Assembly: GCA_907165275.2 (NCBI GenBank)
Contig: OU015661.1
Location: 3,851,501-3,915,500, forward strand
From: Zygaena filipendulae
Taxonomy: Eukaryota; Arthropoda; Insecta; Lepidoptera; Zygaenidae
Reading direction: 5' to 3'
Length of the DNA stretch: 64,000 nt
How positions within the stretch are numbered: the stretch's first letter is position 1; each line of letters opens with the position of its first letter. Shown one piece after another: positions 13,401 to 28,400 of the stretch. Under the pieces are notes generated by a model, which did no database searches, was not told where the DNA came from, and saw nothing but the letters and a program-made list of their open reading frames with translations. Made by a program: the position numbers and the translations under genes.

Positions 13401-16400
13401 TCTAATGTTCGCTTGCATTAAAGCATAGAAACAAAATATTTACACCTAAAAAGTAGGAATATTAATACATAGAAATGGCATAGGATTCAGCACCGCATTC
13501 AGAGCACGCGGAACCAAGTTAATATACTAAAGTCTCTCAGCGCGAAAGTAATTCCGCTATTTTTAACATATACAACCATTATACAACGCTTATGAGAAAA
13601 TTGTGACCGCACAAGAGTTCACGCAATCACAAATGCGAGTGCAAGTTGGCGCCATTCCGCAGTCAAGTAAAAACATACGTTATAACTTTAGGACAAATAG
13701 CGCCAAATTGAGTTTACCTTAGTAATGGTGGCTCGGTGGCCCGAGAGACTGAACTTTTCGGGAGGACGCGGTATCCATTCGGCAGGCGTGCGCTTAGCCC
13801 GCGTAGGAGCCCCCTCCATGAACTCCTTCTGAGCCTCCGATAACTTTGACTCCAATTCCATTACCTATATAATTAAACAAACACATATTTAATTGACAGC
13901 GCTGTTAGTGAAGCATAATTGATGTCACGGGTTCACTATTATCTACTATATCTTCTATCTATTCTATATACTCATAATAAAACTGCAGAGAGAGGTCAAT
14001 TCTGTACATTTCATATATATTCAAAATTAATATTGGAGGATGAATGGTGATTGATACTGATGCCAAAAATGCAATCAGTATATTTTTTTTGTCTGTCTGT
14101 CTGTATGTGCACGCATGGGTCGAAAACTACTGAAGGGATTTTAACCAAACTTGGTACGATTGTAGTCCATACTCCTGCGGGGCTAAGATGCGCAACACGA
14201 TAAAATGGCTCGATAAGCGGTCAGGCCAAGTAATAGGCTATATAACGTAACGCTTAAGACACATAGGAGCTGAGCGTGAGCAGTGACGATAAATTTGAAG
14301 CAACTCGGATGAAAATGCGCTTTCGAAGCTCTTATCCTCGCATACGTTGATCATACACCAAAAGTATGTATTACAAAGATAATCCTTACATAATCTTCTT
14401 TATAAATAAAAATGAATGTTTGTATGTCTGTCCTCTATGCGTTTTGAAACCATTGGTCCGATTGTGGTGAAACTTTGGCGGGTTGTTCTGCCTGCATCCA
14501 CAAAGGTTCCTGATCCACGCGGGTGAAACCGCGGGGCACAGCTAGTATATAATATTTTAGGATTATATTTTGTGTTTATCTTGTCTGGGTATTCAGTATG
14601 TACAAAAATACGTATACATAATATTGTATTATCAGGTGTCTAGTACTGTACCCATAGTATAAGCTCCGCTTAGTCCGGTGCCAGTGGTACCGACTAGCGA
14701 GTGATAATGTGCAACAATTATGAGCATTATCCTATATCCGCTAAATTAAAACATCCCTGATTAAACCATCTTGATTCATGACAACAAATTGCAAAATAAC
14801 AATAAACATTAATTCATTACATTCTATGTTGCATAGCGGGTAATTAATAATAATGGTATAACTATGTATAAACATTAACTCTAGGTCATTAGTAGTAGTA
14901 ACGAGAGTCGCATCGCAGTATTATTGCTAACTCATCGTGTTCATCCTTGAGATTTATTTATTTAGTATCACGACGACTTGATTCTGGAGCGAAAGTAAAT
15001 TAAAAAATCGTGTCAGCGTGATATACCGAGTATAAAAGCATCACGCAGATGGTATTGACCGTCCGTTGAATGAACGTCGCGGACGACCTAGAAACGACAG
15101 CGTTGCGGCTCAGATCGATTGCCAGGTGTGCGTTCCGTGGATTCGTACGAATGCACTCGAACGCGCTCGAGCGCGCTCTGTACCCGTTCTGTGGCTTGGT
15201 GAAATTTTACTCTGACAGCTGTCAGAGTATTGTTTCACCCGTTCCGTGGCTCAGAGTGCAGCAACCAAACAACCATCTCCGAAGCAGGTTAATTTTCACT
15301 CTGACAGCTGTATATTGTTTAAGAAGTGTCAAAGTTTGCGCCAAAAACCGGATTCGTCGAAAAAGAAATCAATCGAAGTTCTTGCGAACAAAGAGGAGGT
15401 GTAGTAGTCACAAAAAGTTTAAAATTGGATGTAAAACAGTCTTATTCACAGTGTAAGTTGAGAGAAAACAAATAGCGCCTGCAATTTCAAATATTTTGAG
15501 GTTATAAAAACAACTCGATCGTTCTGTGGCTTGGTTGCAACTCAAACGAGTGAAATTTTAACCGAACAACTGCGCCCAAATCCACGGAACGCACACCAGG
15601 CTGGAAATAAGAGTTCAAAGGTGTCGCACTGTCGCCCCGTCTTTAAAATTTATAACCGTAACTGTAACAGTAAAAAAAAACGGCCAAGACTTCGCACGAA
15701 AGGTTTCTTACAAACAAAAAAACGTTTTCGTAAAAACATGTTTGTTTGTGTAGTCCCCTTAAATATTAATTTTATTCTGTTTTTTAGTATTTGTTGTTAT
15801 AGCGGCAACATAAATACATTATCTGTGAAAATTTCAACTAACATGTTCATGAGATACGTGACAGACGGACAGACAGACAGACAGACGGACAGCGGAGTCT
15901 TAGTAATAGGGTCCCGTTTTACCCTTTGGGTACGGAACCCTAAAAAACAATGAAATGTTTGTAAGATAACACGATGCCAATTAAAGACTACACAATCTGA
16001 CATTCCGCGCAACATCAGGTTTGTAATACGATAATGAACTTTACTTTGACACTAGCTGTTTTCCTGAGATTTCACTCGCGTGCACTCTTGCGAACTCCTT
16101 TTTCCTAAATCCCTTAGGTCCGTATTCCAAAAGGTTACTCAAGTCATGAATCTAGTTTTAAAACTAATTTCAAGTAAAGATTTAATTTTAGAACCTTACG
16201 AGATTCATCAATCAACAATCAGCTGAGTTATTTCCTTATTCTAGAACGACGCTTGAGTACTAATCTACACTCAAGCAAAGATTTGATCTTTGTTTACGTC
16301 GGTCATGTCAAGACTACTCAACCAATCAGAGCTCAAAATCTCTACTCAAGACTAGTTTCAACTGATTAGAACCAATCAGAGTTCAGAATCCCTACTCAAG

Positions 16401-19400
16401 ACTAGTTTCAAGTGATTAGAACTTAAAACGCATTCTATAATAAGATGTACGCTTGAGTTATGATCTGAGCTTAAAACTAATTTCAAGTAAAACGTGATCT
16501 GAGTCACCTTCAGGAATACGGACCTTACCGCCGCACTCAGAGTCGACTTTAATGATTACTTAGTTAAGTATAGATTTTTAAAACAAAACTGCCGAAATCA
16601 GAGACGTTCAGTAAATTAATGTTAATTGGCATTTAATGAGATGTAACTTAATTCGTGAAATGCCAATTAATATTATTTTATTAAACTTGTCTGATTGCAG
16701 CAGTTTTGTTTTAAAAATCTATACTTAACTAAGTAATCATTAAAGTCGACTCTGAGTGCGGCGGTTAGTCTCCTGTTAGTGTCTATCTAAAGCATAATTA
16801 GCTGATACACCTGGTTTTTACTCATGTAAATAGTATACATGTTACACAAGGATACTGAAGCTTTCTAAAAGTGATCATAGTAACTACTATACCGATATAC
16901 TCTGGAACCCCAGAGGTTATCCCCTACAAACACATTTTTTTTGTATTATTTATACTATAAGCATAATTACAATTGTATTTTAAAAGCAAGCGCTTATCGT
17001 ACTGATGTCTTGTAGAGCAAGTGTAGAAAGTTGCCAAACGTTTTGCTCTGTCATTTCATAAACAAATCCGTAGGCGACACCGCAGGAGATCATTGAGAAA
17101 CCAACTTGCGCAATACGTAGTTTATTGATCAGAGATCTCGACCAGTATAATGTTATTGTTGGATTATAACAAAGCTCCGAAAGGCATTCACAGTTTTGTT
17201 TATGTACAATGAGCACAATAGCAGATAAGCAATGGTATTTAAATTTTATGTCTTCAACTAAGCAATCGTTTATTTCTCAATTATAATATCTACAGAAACG
17301 CGCAAATGCAAACGCATTTTTGCAATCTTTATACGTGATTGTGTAATAGAACAAAGTTTTAATAGTATTGGTCAATCAAGTAGTCAAATGAAATCACCCT
17401 TCTTTTTATCACTTAAGGTTTTACTGAAGCTTATCTTCAAATTCCACAAGTTGAAAGTTGAAACTACAAAATTGACTGATTTGTCAATCAACTCTAACAC
17501 GCTTTCTTAGGTTGTCTTATATGTATATGTTTGGTAATAGCATGGTATGTATGGTATTTTTTAATTTAATCGTCTTTACGTTCTTACGTCGAAATAATTT
17601 GCAAACAAATTAATATAAAAAAGCATCAGGTGCTCTTTATTTTCGCAACTTAGCAAGCGATGAAAAAGTCAAAGTGACTGATACAACACCCCATTTTGTT
17701 TACCGTTTTTGTGTCAATATAAACTCTAAATACTATTTGAATGCAAGCTATTCAAAATCTTCAAAGTTGATATTGACAAAAAAAAATAATATGACAAAGG
17801 TCGCTCGTTTTTAGGTACTTTCTAACTATTAAAATACATTTTTAGAATACAGATTTAGTAAAATACGTATACCTATATCAATACAATTAATAATACCTTC
17901 TTCTGCAGCCTGATGACGGAGGTCCATTTCTTTTCGAGGAGGCCGCCGTACTTGCGGTCCACGTCACCGGTCATGTCGGCCTCCTTCTTAAAGGCTTCCA
18001 GCGCGTCCGTGTATCCATTGCTGCCTAAGTAATCAGCGATCGCCTTGTTCCTGTAACAAGAGGTTTATTTTTTTTAGCTGTCCAATTATTTAAATTTCCT
18101 ACTTTGTAAAAATGAATGAATAAATAAATTTAAAAAAAAATTAGCGATAATGTAAACACAGAGAGGTAGGTAAGACTAGTGGCTGCACATAAAATAATTT
18201 AAAGGGGAGTTGGTGCAAGTGAGAGGTATAAGACTAGTGACTACACATGAATTTACTTAAAGGGGAGTTGGCGCAAGTGTGCAAGTATTAAATTTTGTTG
18301 TCTATGAAGTAGTATGGTCAGTGCTAAGTTATTCCGGGCATGAGTCGGGGAGGAACAGACAAACAAGTTGAAAAATTAACGGTAACTTAAAAAATGGAAA
18401 TAATGAGTGTTATATAATAGGCTTCCTTTTGTGAAGCGGACAAGCGCTATAAATGGGTTTCTCGAGGGTATCTAATGAGTTATAACAATAAAAAAAAAAC
18501 ATACATGCAATCGAACATAGAACCTCTCTTCCTTTATGGAAGTCGGTTAAAAATGTAAGAAATTTTAAAAGGAAAAGTTTTTAAATCGCAACATTTCCGG
18601 AAGTGGCACAATACGAGAAAACAGTTTTTTCAAACGTCAGCGAAGCGACAGTTCGTCTGCATCTCGTTTGATCGAATGATGTCGCACGTGCGAAACACGT
18701 GTGTTAGAGCGAGACGAAAGTATTTTGTTACGAACACTTACAACTTGTGATAATAATGCGTATAATAAGATTAATTATTACAACATAGTGATATTTGTTT
18801 AGAATGTTTGTGGAATATAAAAAACTAAATAAACGTAATAAAATTAAAGAAACTGGTATGAATTCGTATACAGGTAAGCCGGGTAAGTGACGTTCAAATA
18901 GGTAATAAAATTAAACGCCGTAAATCAGTTATTCAGGGAGTATCAATTCAATGTCACTCACATGCATTTTTAGTGATTTTTAGTAGTACATACATATATA
19001 ATCACATAATATGGGGACGACGTTATTATAAAAATATAATAACATCATAAATCGTGGAATCGTTATGTGATTATGTTGCCGTGCAATTAAGGCCAAGTCA
19101 TTATTAAAATAAAGATGTTTAATATTGATACGGTAAAAAAATGACCTACCAAAGGATACTAATTCGGAAAAAATAATATTACAATTTGTCGAATAGGTGC
19201 TTCCATAGATAGTAACTAAAAATAGATACTAACAAAAACGACTGACTTGGGTTTGACTTGGCGTCAAATAGTAAGTATTTTTTTAAAACCTATATGGACA
19301 TATTTTATCACCAGGAATCATCACAAGGGATAGCAGTTAAGGTATCAGCAGTTTTTTTTACATACATTTCCAGGTCATACTGTATTAATTTGGCTAAATT

Positions 19401-22400
19401 TAAATAAGCCTTCACAATAGTCTTCAAATGTCATATTTTTGTAAGGAAATGACTAGTCTTATCTCCGAGTACCTACTTCAGACCGGAAAAGCTAAGTTAC
19501 AAGGAACTTCCTTATTTGCACACGACTTAAGAGATGTATGTAGGTATATAACGATAAACGAACTTAAAACTTTAAAAATAAATATTTTTTATAGTAAGTT
19601 GTGGATCTTAAGTTTATATAATCATAATTTTTAAATTAATATGGGTTAATACCTAAGGCATTCTATATCAGTAAATCTTTTGGCTAAGTGAGATTTTAGT
19701 GGCAGGGTTAAAAACCCTATGACCATAACACGTCGCGTAACGCGATACAAAAATTGTCTTTCCACACAAATTGTAATTAATTTTACCAAATCCGACCTCA
19801 AATTGTAAGGCCGGTACTCGATACAAAGGTATAGTCAAAACAATGCAAAACTTAATTAGGTATTTTTGTTAATAAAATATGCCCGTTACATCGCTGTTTC
19901 GTATGCAAAATAGATATACAAATAGCGATAGCACATTTCAAAACAACTACGATTCATAACTTCATAAGTGTTACAAAATGGCCAAGGAACAAAAACAGAT
20001 AGGAACAAATATGAAGTGAGAAATCAAAAAATTAATTATCTTTACATATTACTAGCTGTGCCCCGCGGTTTCACCCGCGTGAGTTTCAAATTCCCGCAGG
20101 GACTCCCTTTAGGGGGATGAAAAATAGATAGTAGCCGATTCTCAGGCTTACTGAATATGCATAAAAAATTTCATGAGAATCGGTCAAGCCGTTTCGGAGG
20201 AGTATGGGAACGAACATTGTGACACGAGAATTTTATATATTAGATAAAACAAAATTCTCCGCCGCGTCTGTGTGTCTGTCTGTTTGTTCGCGATAAACTC
20301 AAAAATTACTGAACGGATTTTCATGCGGTTTTCACGAATATACACCTATGTATAGAGTGATTCAAAAGGAAGGTTACGTATATTTTGTTCTCGAATTCCC
20401 ACGGGAAAGCGAAATTACCGCGGCAAAAACAGGACAGGGACAGCTAGTTATTAATAAAGTAGAGTTGTAACAAGTTTGTTATGAATTCAGAAGAAAAAAA
20501 TAAGAGATTGCGAAAGTGAAAGGAATTATGCGTACTTACAACCTATATTTATAAATATAAAATGGGTTTTTCATTGCATTCACATACAATTCGAAAAATA
20601 ATTGGACGTAGTTATGCAAAAATGTTCCAAGTTCCAACCCACGGGTAAATTTATTACTAAATTGATTAAATAGACTCATACCAAAATAAATAGGTACACT
20701 GTTAGACAATAATTACATATTTTTACAATAAAGCCTACAGTTTTTAATTATACTAGTTAAAACAAAAAAATGTACCTCTAAAACAAAAAAAAAATACGTC
20801 CTATTGCATGTCAAAATCACGAGAATTTAGAAACGCTAAACACGCTTTTTGATGAAGATAAAGTCCCTGCACCACTAGTTTCTTGGTGTGTATAAAAAAT
20901 AAAAACATATTAAATGAACTACCATTTAATTAAAACCATCGCTATATGTGTTAAGGACTTGAATTCTACTTTAAAAATAACCTGATTTACAGGCACCGGA
21001 TGTTTCTATTTTCATGCGTGTCACTTCCGTTGCTACTATTGACGTGCCAAAAAAAAGTATAATATATCTCAATAAGCAAGCTAATGATAAAATACTGATA
21101 CGGAATTTACACTCGCGCCTCGTTCCTCGCCTCGTGGTTCGTCTTGTGGCCAGGTACGAGGCGCGAGTGTAAACGCTGTTTTATCGGCGTTTACACTCGC
21201 ACCTCGTTCCTCGTCTTGTGCTTCGTTTCGTGGTGGGGTACGAGGTGCGAGTGTAAACGCTGCCTCGTCCCGTCGCTCGTGCGTGCGACCGCGACCGCAC
21301 GATCGATGGAAAAGAGACAAAAGAGCTGCGGCCTGCAGTGCGTTCAGTTCAGTTGTCTTTGAGCTAGCAACAAGGGAGGATGTCGAAGTGTTAGCGGCAA
21401 CAAGACGACTTTGCTTACTGAGCTTTTACTACTACTCGATTAATTTTAATAAATGAAATCCTTACTTATTATTCTAAAAATCTTTATATTATAAAGTTTG
21501 TATGGATTGTATGGATGTTTGTTACGTTTTCACGCAAAAACTACTGAATGGATTTCAACTTTACAATATTTGAATTAATATTTGAAACTTTACAATAAAA
21601 CAGCTATAAAAATATCAAAAAATAATAATAATAGCTATAGATTCCTATTATCATATTATATATCTACTGTCTGCTATCTGCTCTATAGGATTTTTTACCA
21701 AGCTTGGCTAATAATTATTGTATTAATATTGCGCCATCTATGTATTGCTAACAAAAGTTTTTTGAAATTTGAACTGTCCTGTGCCTGTATGTGCGTGATA
21801 CAGGTTCTCGACGGTTAAAATTTCATTTATTCCTGAAATAATCAAGAGATGTCGTTAACCATTATTTTGTAAACGTCGAAAATTAAATGCATGTATAGGC
21901 TAATATTTTGATCTTGCTTCAAGTAGAAGCAATTCAGAATAACAGATAGGGTACTTTTTATCCCGGAATTCCCGCAGGATCTTTGAAATTAACGCGGATG
22001 ACACCGCGGGGAAACGCTAGAATATAATAGCTAGTAAAATAAATAAATTAAATAAATAATTAAACTTTAAATAAATAATTTAAAAAATAAAATAAATAAA
22101 ATTGTCAATATCATCTTCTTCTGCGCCGGGTGTCATCGACTGGTTTTTGCGCAGGAGATGCTGTCGAAAGGTTTATTGTTTAGTGCGGTTGGAGGTCTAC
22201 ATATCTATCTATCTATCTATAAAAGATAGAAAGAATCCGCGATTCTGTACATTGAATATTTTTAACAAAAACTGATAGGGGACGGAACGGAGCGGACGGA
22301 CGGGGGGGGGGGAAGAGTAACCAAGCACAAAAAAAGGGTTTTTAAAAATCTTTTCTGTCTTTCTGTCTGTTCACGATAATCTCCGAATCTACTGAACGGA

Positions 22401-25400
22401 TTGTCATGCGGTTTAGGATTAAGCTTAACCTGGAGTTACATAGGCTTTGTTTCATTGAAATCGGATGTCGGGAAAAGAAGTTGTTGTATAAAAAGAAGTT
22501 GTTGTATAGAAACTTTTCGCGCGGGTGAAACCGCGGGGCACAGCTAGTACTAATATAATAAAAGAGTAGAATCCGCGATTCTGTACATTGAATATTTTTA
22601 ACAAAAATTGACAGGGGACGATAAACGAAGAGTAACCAACTATAAAAAAGGGGTTTTAAAAAATCTTTTCTGTCTGTCTGTCTCTCAGTTCGCGATAATC
22701 TCTGAATCTACTGAACGGATTGTCATGCGGTTTTCGCAGGTAGATTAAGCTTAGCCTGGATCTACATATAGGCTTTGTTTCATTCAAATCGGATGTCAAG
22801 AAAAAAAAGTTGTTACATAAAAACTTTTCACGCGGGTGAAACCGCGGGGCACAGCTAGTTTCTTAATAAAATCTAGTCCATATAACGTTTACTTTTTGGT
22901 TATTTTTGTGGAATCTATGTTTGGGATCCCAAATTATCGGTTTCTTTTAAAATAATTCTAGAAACCAAAACGTTTCTTGTTGCAAGTTACAACCAATCCA
23001 ATTATGCAGTTTAAAAGCACACAACCATCGCGGCCCAAAGTTGAAACCCGACTGAAGCGAGAACGCGAGTGTAAACACCACGCTCGCTTTGACGCGAGGT
23101 CCTTTGACTCGTGACCAAAAAACCGCTCCGGAAGCGAGCGGTGCAAGTGACGAGGCGAGGAACGCGGCGAGCCCCTAGCGTCTGTTCACACTCGCGCCTC
23201 GTCCCTTGCCCCGCGCCTCTTGCTCCTTTTTCGTCCCTTTGACTCGTGACAAAAAAGCCGCTCCGGGGGACGCGAGCGGCACGAGCGGCGAGGCGAACCA
23301 CGCGGCGAGCGACGAAGCGCGAATGTAAACAGTCGCTCGGGGCTCGCCGCGTGGTTCGCCTCGTTGCTCGTACGCGAGTGTAAATGACGCTTGAGATGAT
23401 GCGTATCATTGACCAAATTACCAATGTGATCATTGGATACAACCCTATGGGTATAGTTTTTATTCGTCAATATTTATGCAATAATCTATCATGGGCGGCA
23501 AACATCGATTCGTTATACTTTCTTGAGAATATAAAAGCTTGCGAACAGAGAAATTCTTCAGATACTTGATACTGACGAAGTAATTTATAATTACGAACTT
23601 GGAGCGTGGCAATGTACAATTTATTGTACATGTCAATGATGAATGAAGCTAATTTGACGTTTGTATACCTATACAAACTGTGATACAATTGTGCGGTGAA
23701 ACGGAATCGATCCCGAAGATAATCAGTCTCTCTGACGCCCTCATTGTTCGCGTGGGAGCCAGAGTTCTTACAATTCACTACTTATTAGTTCACTAGTTAT
23801 TACTTATATTGTGTATGGTCTTATTTTCACAAGTTTTTTCTTTTATTTAGAAGATAAAACGTGCCTCTAGTTACGAGAAAATATTTGCGACTTTTGCCAA
23901 TTTTGTAGAACGAGTCGGTTATAATTTTGATCAATATTCTTATATGGGCCAAAAATGTTCTAGATTTATACTTTTGGTAGGTACCTACCTTATTTCACAT
24001 CTAAGTTCGTACTAATTAGGTGAAGATCTGATGATTTGAGCAGTTTTAAAATGTCACTGCTCAAATAAACTGTCGGTGCTTAAATTGTTGTAACAAATAG
24101 TGAAAATCTTTGCAAACAAAAAGATATTATCTTGGCTCATCTTCGTGACTGTCACAAAATATGACAGTGGAATGAGAGACGTGGGTGGAAAGGGAAGGGA
24201 CGAAATGGCGTTAGCTTTTTCTTCAAAGAACTAGTTAAGTCTTCGAGGACAAATAAATTATAATTAAATATAATTTAATTATATTTCATAACATCATCTA
24301 CACTTGTCTAATAGTTTATACAGAGCAATAAAATTATACTTTACCATATTACTAGTGTTTCTAGCTAAACTTAATAGATTGAACTTTATAATAATACCTA
24401 CCTACACAATAGGAATAAGCAAGACAGTTCAGTCTAAATTATTACGACTTTTTTTCTAAAATAAAAGTCCTAGCCTAAGTTACACCTTATAACATCAGCT
24501 ATCTATCTGCCAGTGAAAGTCCCGTTAAAATCGGTCCAGCAGTTTATGAGATTAGACGGAACAAACAGACAGATACATAAAAACTAAAAAAATTGTTTCT
24601 TTTATGTACCTAAGTACCGTTTACAACATATGCATTTAGTGAAAAGCTGTAAATTTGGAATTACGAATAGACACTCAAATTTTATTTGTTTGTATATAGA
24701 TATTATTTCAACTTTTGAAACTATTCGACTGAAGCAAAACTGGTGTATTATCTGTTACGACCACCACACCATTTGGAGCCGCGTCTGTCTGAGCACCTCA
24801 ACTAAATAAACTGTATTTCTGACAACTCGATTGTAGCAAGCGAATACCTCAACCCGAGTCAATAAGTCTATTATTTGACTATATATTTGATTGTTAGTGT
24901 TATTATAGAACAGTAGCACTCTGTCGAGACGCAGCGAAAGTGGTGTGGTGCCGTGTCAAGGCGCGGGCCGCGGCGCAGCCCGTTCGGGGACCGCCTGAGA
25001 AAATAACTTTCACGGTACATTTCCGCCGTTACGAGTACGATTGCCGGGACCAGGCGAGCGGCAGAGCGGTCACACCACCAGCGAATAAGATGCAAAGCCC
25101 ACACCGCATACAGTATACCTACAAACTAGATCGGAAACAGTACAGATCGTATTACTAGAAACTACCTATACTTATTGTGACAAGTTTTTGCTAGTGCCTT
25201 GGCTTTTTCAATTCTCAGATATGAGCTAATGAGCTAAGGCTGACCCGAGAGAACGTTAAAAAATGTAACAACCAATCTGACTGTAATATTGAAAAATTAA
25301 CTAGCTTAACTTACGCCTAATTTCGGCGTTCCCGCGGGAATTCCGGAATAAAAGTACCCTATGTTCTTTTCTATACTCCCAATAACGTTTATGCAAAACG

Positions 25401-28400
25401 TCATGACCCATGATGATCGGCTGAGTAGTTGAAGCGTGAAAGCGTAACAAACAAACGAACTAAAATTCGCATTATTATTGTGTGTATTATTCGCATATTA
25501 GTATGGATAACTTAGGATAATGGGTATTATTAATATATTTGTTAAACCCTTGGGCACTACAACCAACAATATTTCTTTATATATTTAAGGCGCGTGCCTG
25601 TAACACGATGCATTTAAAACAATTTTTGTGTCGATTTATCGTAATGCGGCATGTAAAGGTCATGGTGAAACAGTGCTCCGGGCCCTTATTCACTATGGAC
25701 ATTACACGTCGCGTAAGATAACGCGTCACAAAAATTATTTTTCCCTTGTGCTCAAAGACGTTTCACTCCAAAAAAGTATATAACAAAATATTAATTTTTA
25801 AAATTTTTGCATCTGGAAGTGTTTGTGATGGTGGTGGTGTGAGGAATGTCGTTGGTCATATAGTGAATATTAAGGGTCCAGATAACAACTGCGAGACAGT
25901 GATTTTTATTATCATCAATAACTACTTACAAACATACAAAATAAAATCTCTTTCAAATAGTAGTAGTATAGAATGGCTAATATGTACATATTTAATCCTA
26001 TTTTGTAGGTAGGTATGTTGTTTCAAAAGCGGCTTGTTACATAATACTCATTATTAACGATTCAAACATGCCCATGCTATAATAGTGATGACGGATTAAG
26101 TAACTGTTACGTTTAGATAGGTATCTCCGGTTTCTAGTATTAAAAAAATTACACGTCTTGTTTGTGGGTTTGTGGGATTCGGCTAGGTCTTGTCTAGGCG
26201 GCTTGGTGAGGTGACTTTTGAAGCGACTAGCAGCCGCACGGCGTAAATTGACCCATGTAAGTAGCAGAGTTCATGCGACATGATGCGACCAGGTACCCAA
26301 TTCTCGCCTCCTTCGAAAAAATCTCGAACTCGAGTTTGCTGTTCGATCCCTATGTCAACCACAAAATCTCGATACTCGAACCTATTTCTTCGTATCTCCT
26401 ATTCTCAACACAAATCGAACTAGACTTCGAGTTTATAGTGTAAGATGTTGCCAGTAAAAGCTTATTCGTAAGCCGTATCCATTCCATTCTACACGATTCA
26501 TCCGGAGCTAAAACGGCTGCAGCTTTTTATAGTTTTTAAATAGTGTGCATCGTTTTATATCAAGAACTAATATATTTTATAATATATTTGTACCAAAAAA
26601 AAGAAAAGTTCTTACTTTAATCACTTTTACATCACCACTTTAATTTTGTTTAAATTAGTTTGCGTAGTACGGATCGTGAAGCATAATATTTGTTTTTGTT
26701 TTTACCCTTTTTTGGGGGAGGCAAAGGGATCGTAGTTCATACAGCCTGAATTGGCTGTATAGACTACGATTCTTTCGTTTTTTTTTCTGAAGTTATATTT
26801 ACATCCAATTGCGTTACTGAGATGCATTTCGATGTTTAATCGGAACTTTAAGCTATGAAGTTGCAGTTAATTACCACCATAGCACTTAATACAGAGTATA
26901 TTTACTAATACATAATAAACTTCTAAAACTGTAACATATGACTTGACTGTATGGCTCAACATCCCTTGCCTGTCCCAGATGGGGCGAAGTTAAAAAACAA
27001 CAACAACTTCTGAAACTGTCACGCCCGGCACTGGTATTGGACATTTATGGAGATTCGGATTCAAAATTTACGTCTCGACCGCTTCCGACCAGGCGAAGCA
27101 GTTCGAACGGCTTTCATTCGAGAAATGTCGAAGTCGACTTGTCGAGAATTGCTCAACTCGACTTCATCTCGATTTAATGTTCGAATTCGAACTTTATCTC
27201 GAGTTCGAGTCTATATACTTCGAATGTGTGAGAATTGCCCCCCAGTGCTAGAGATGCAGCTTACAGATGGAAACATCGCGAGAATGGGATCGTTAGGCTC
27301 ATTATGTAGTAAAGAGCACTGGGATCGTATTTTTGAATCGTTCGAATTACTTTCGCACACGCATCGCAAGATTCATATACGAATCCTTAAGAAGTAGGTA
27401 TTTAAGGATTCGCATGCGAATGCTTAAAAAACGTATGAGCATTCGCATGCGAATCTCGCGATTTCGTGTGCGAAAGTAAATCTAATGAAGTCGTATTCTT
27501 GATAAATGTATCATACATCTATTATGCACATACATTCATTGCGTATACTTAAAAACTGCATGAGAATCCGCATGCGAATCTCGCGATTCTGTGTAATTCG
27601 AACGATTCAAAAATACGGCCCTTGGTGCCGAGTTGAGGCATGTTGATACAAATTACAATTAATTCGAGGCACTCTTGGCTCCACATTTTCAAATCGGTTA
27701 CTAGACTTATTCTTAGCAACGACAACGGTTTCTCTCAAGCGCATTGCCCACACTCACTATATTCATGATCATTATGAAGTGCTTTCCTCTATGTACCTAG
27801 GTATACAGAGTGTAAGTTTCAGCGAGGGACGTATCGAAGGAGGTTGGTTATGGTTGGTTGGAGGTCTGTATCGTCTCAAATATCGTAATAAAACAATATT
27901 TTTTGACGTAATTATCTAGGTACATACCTATAATATAGAGACATGGTAGGTACATAACCTATAAAATATCGTAGTAGCTTACACCAGACATTGTTTATTA
28001 ATTATTTACAATTCAATCACCGTCGAAAAATAGTAAAATACAATCATTTCCAAATCGTTGGTTTCTTTGAATTACCTACGCAACTGATTTGACATTGTAC
28101 TTGTACCTTTTTATAATGAGTTTTTCAATCCTTTTAAAACTTCCTAATTCCTAATAATTGAAATTGTTCTCATACTTTTTTTTGGTAAAGATTTAGATTA
28201 AAATCCTTTTACAAACAAAATTTTCTAAATCAATGTAGAGTTACGAATATTCAGAGTAATTTATATTTCATAGTAGGGCAATTTCTCTTTTTTATTATTA
28301 AACTCGAATTAGTACCATAGATATTTTGACAATGTATAGCAAGGTAGGTCCCAATGCAGGTCCGTTCTAAGTAGGTAGTCATTTTAATATTTTTACTTTT

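Noticed and set aside
21081..21320. Minus-strand frame with internally repeated peptide
   Set aside because: The peptide repeat only reflects the DNA hairpin repeats.
24871..25158. Short frames across the CpG-rich patch
   Set aside because: No recognisable domain; the patch is reported as a possible regulatory site instead.
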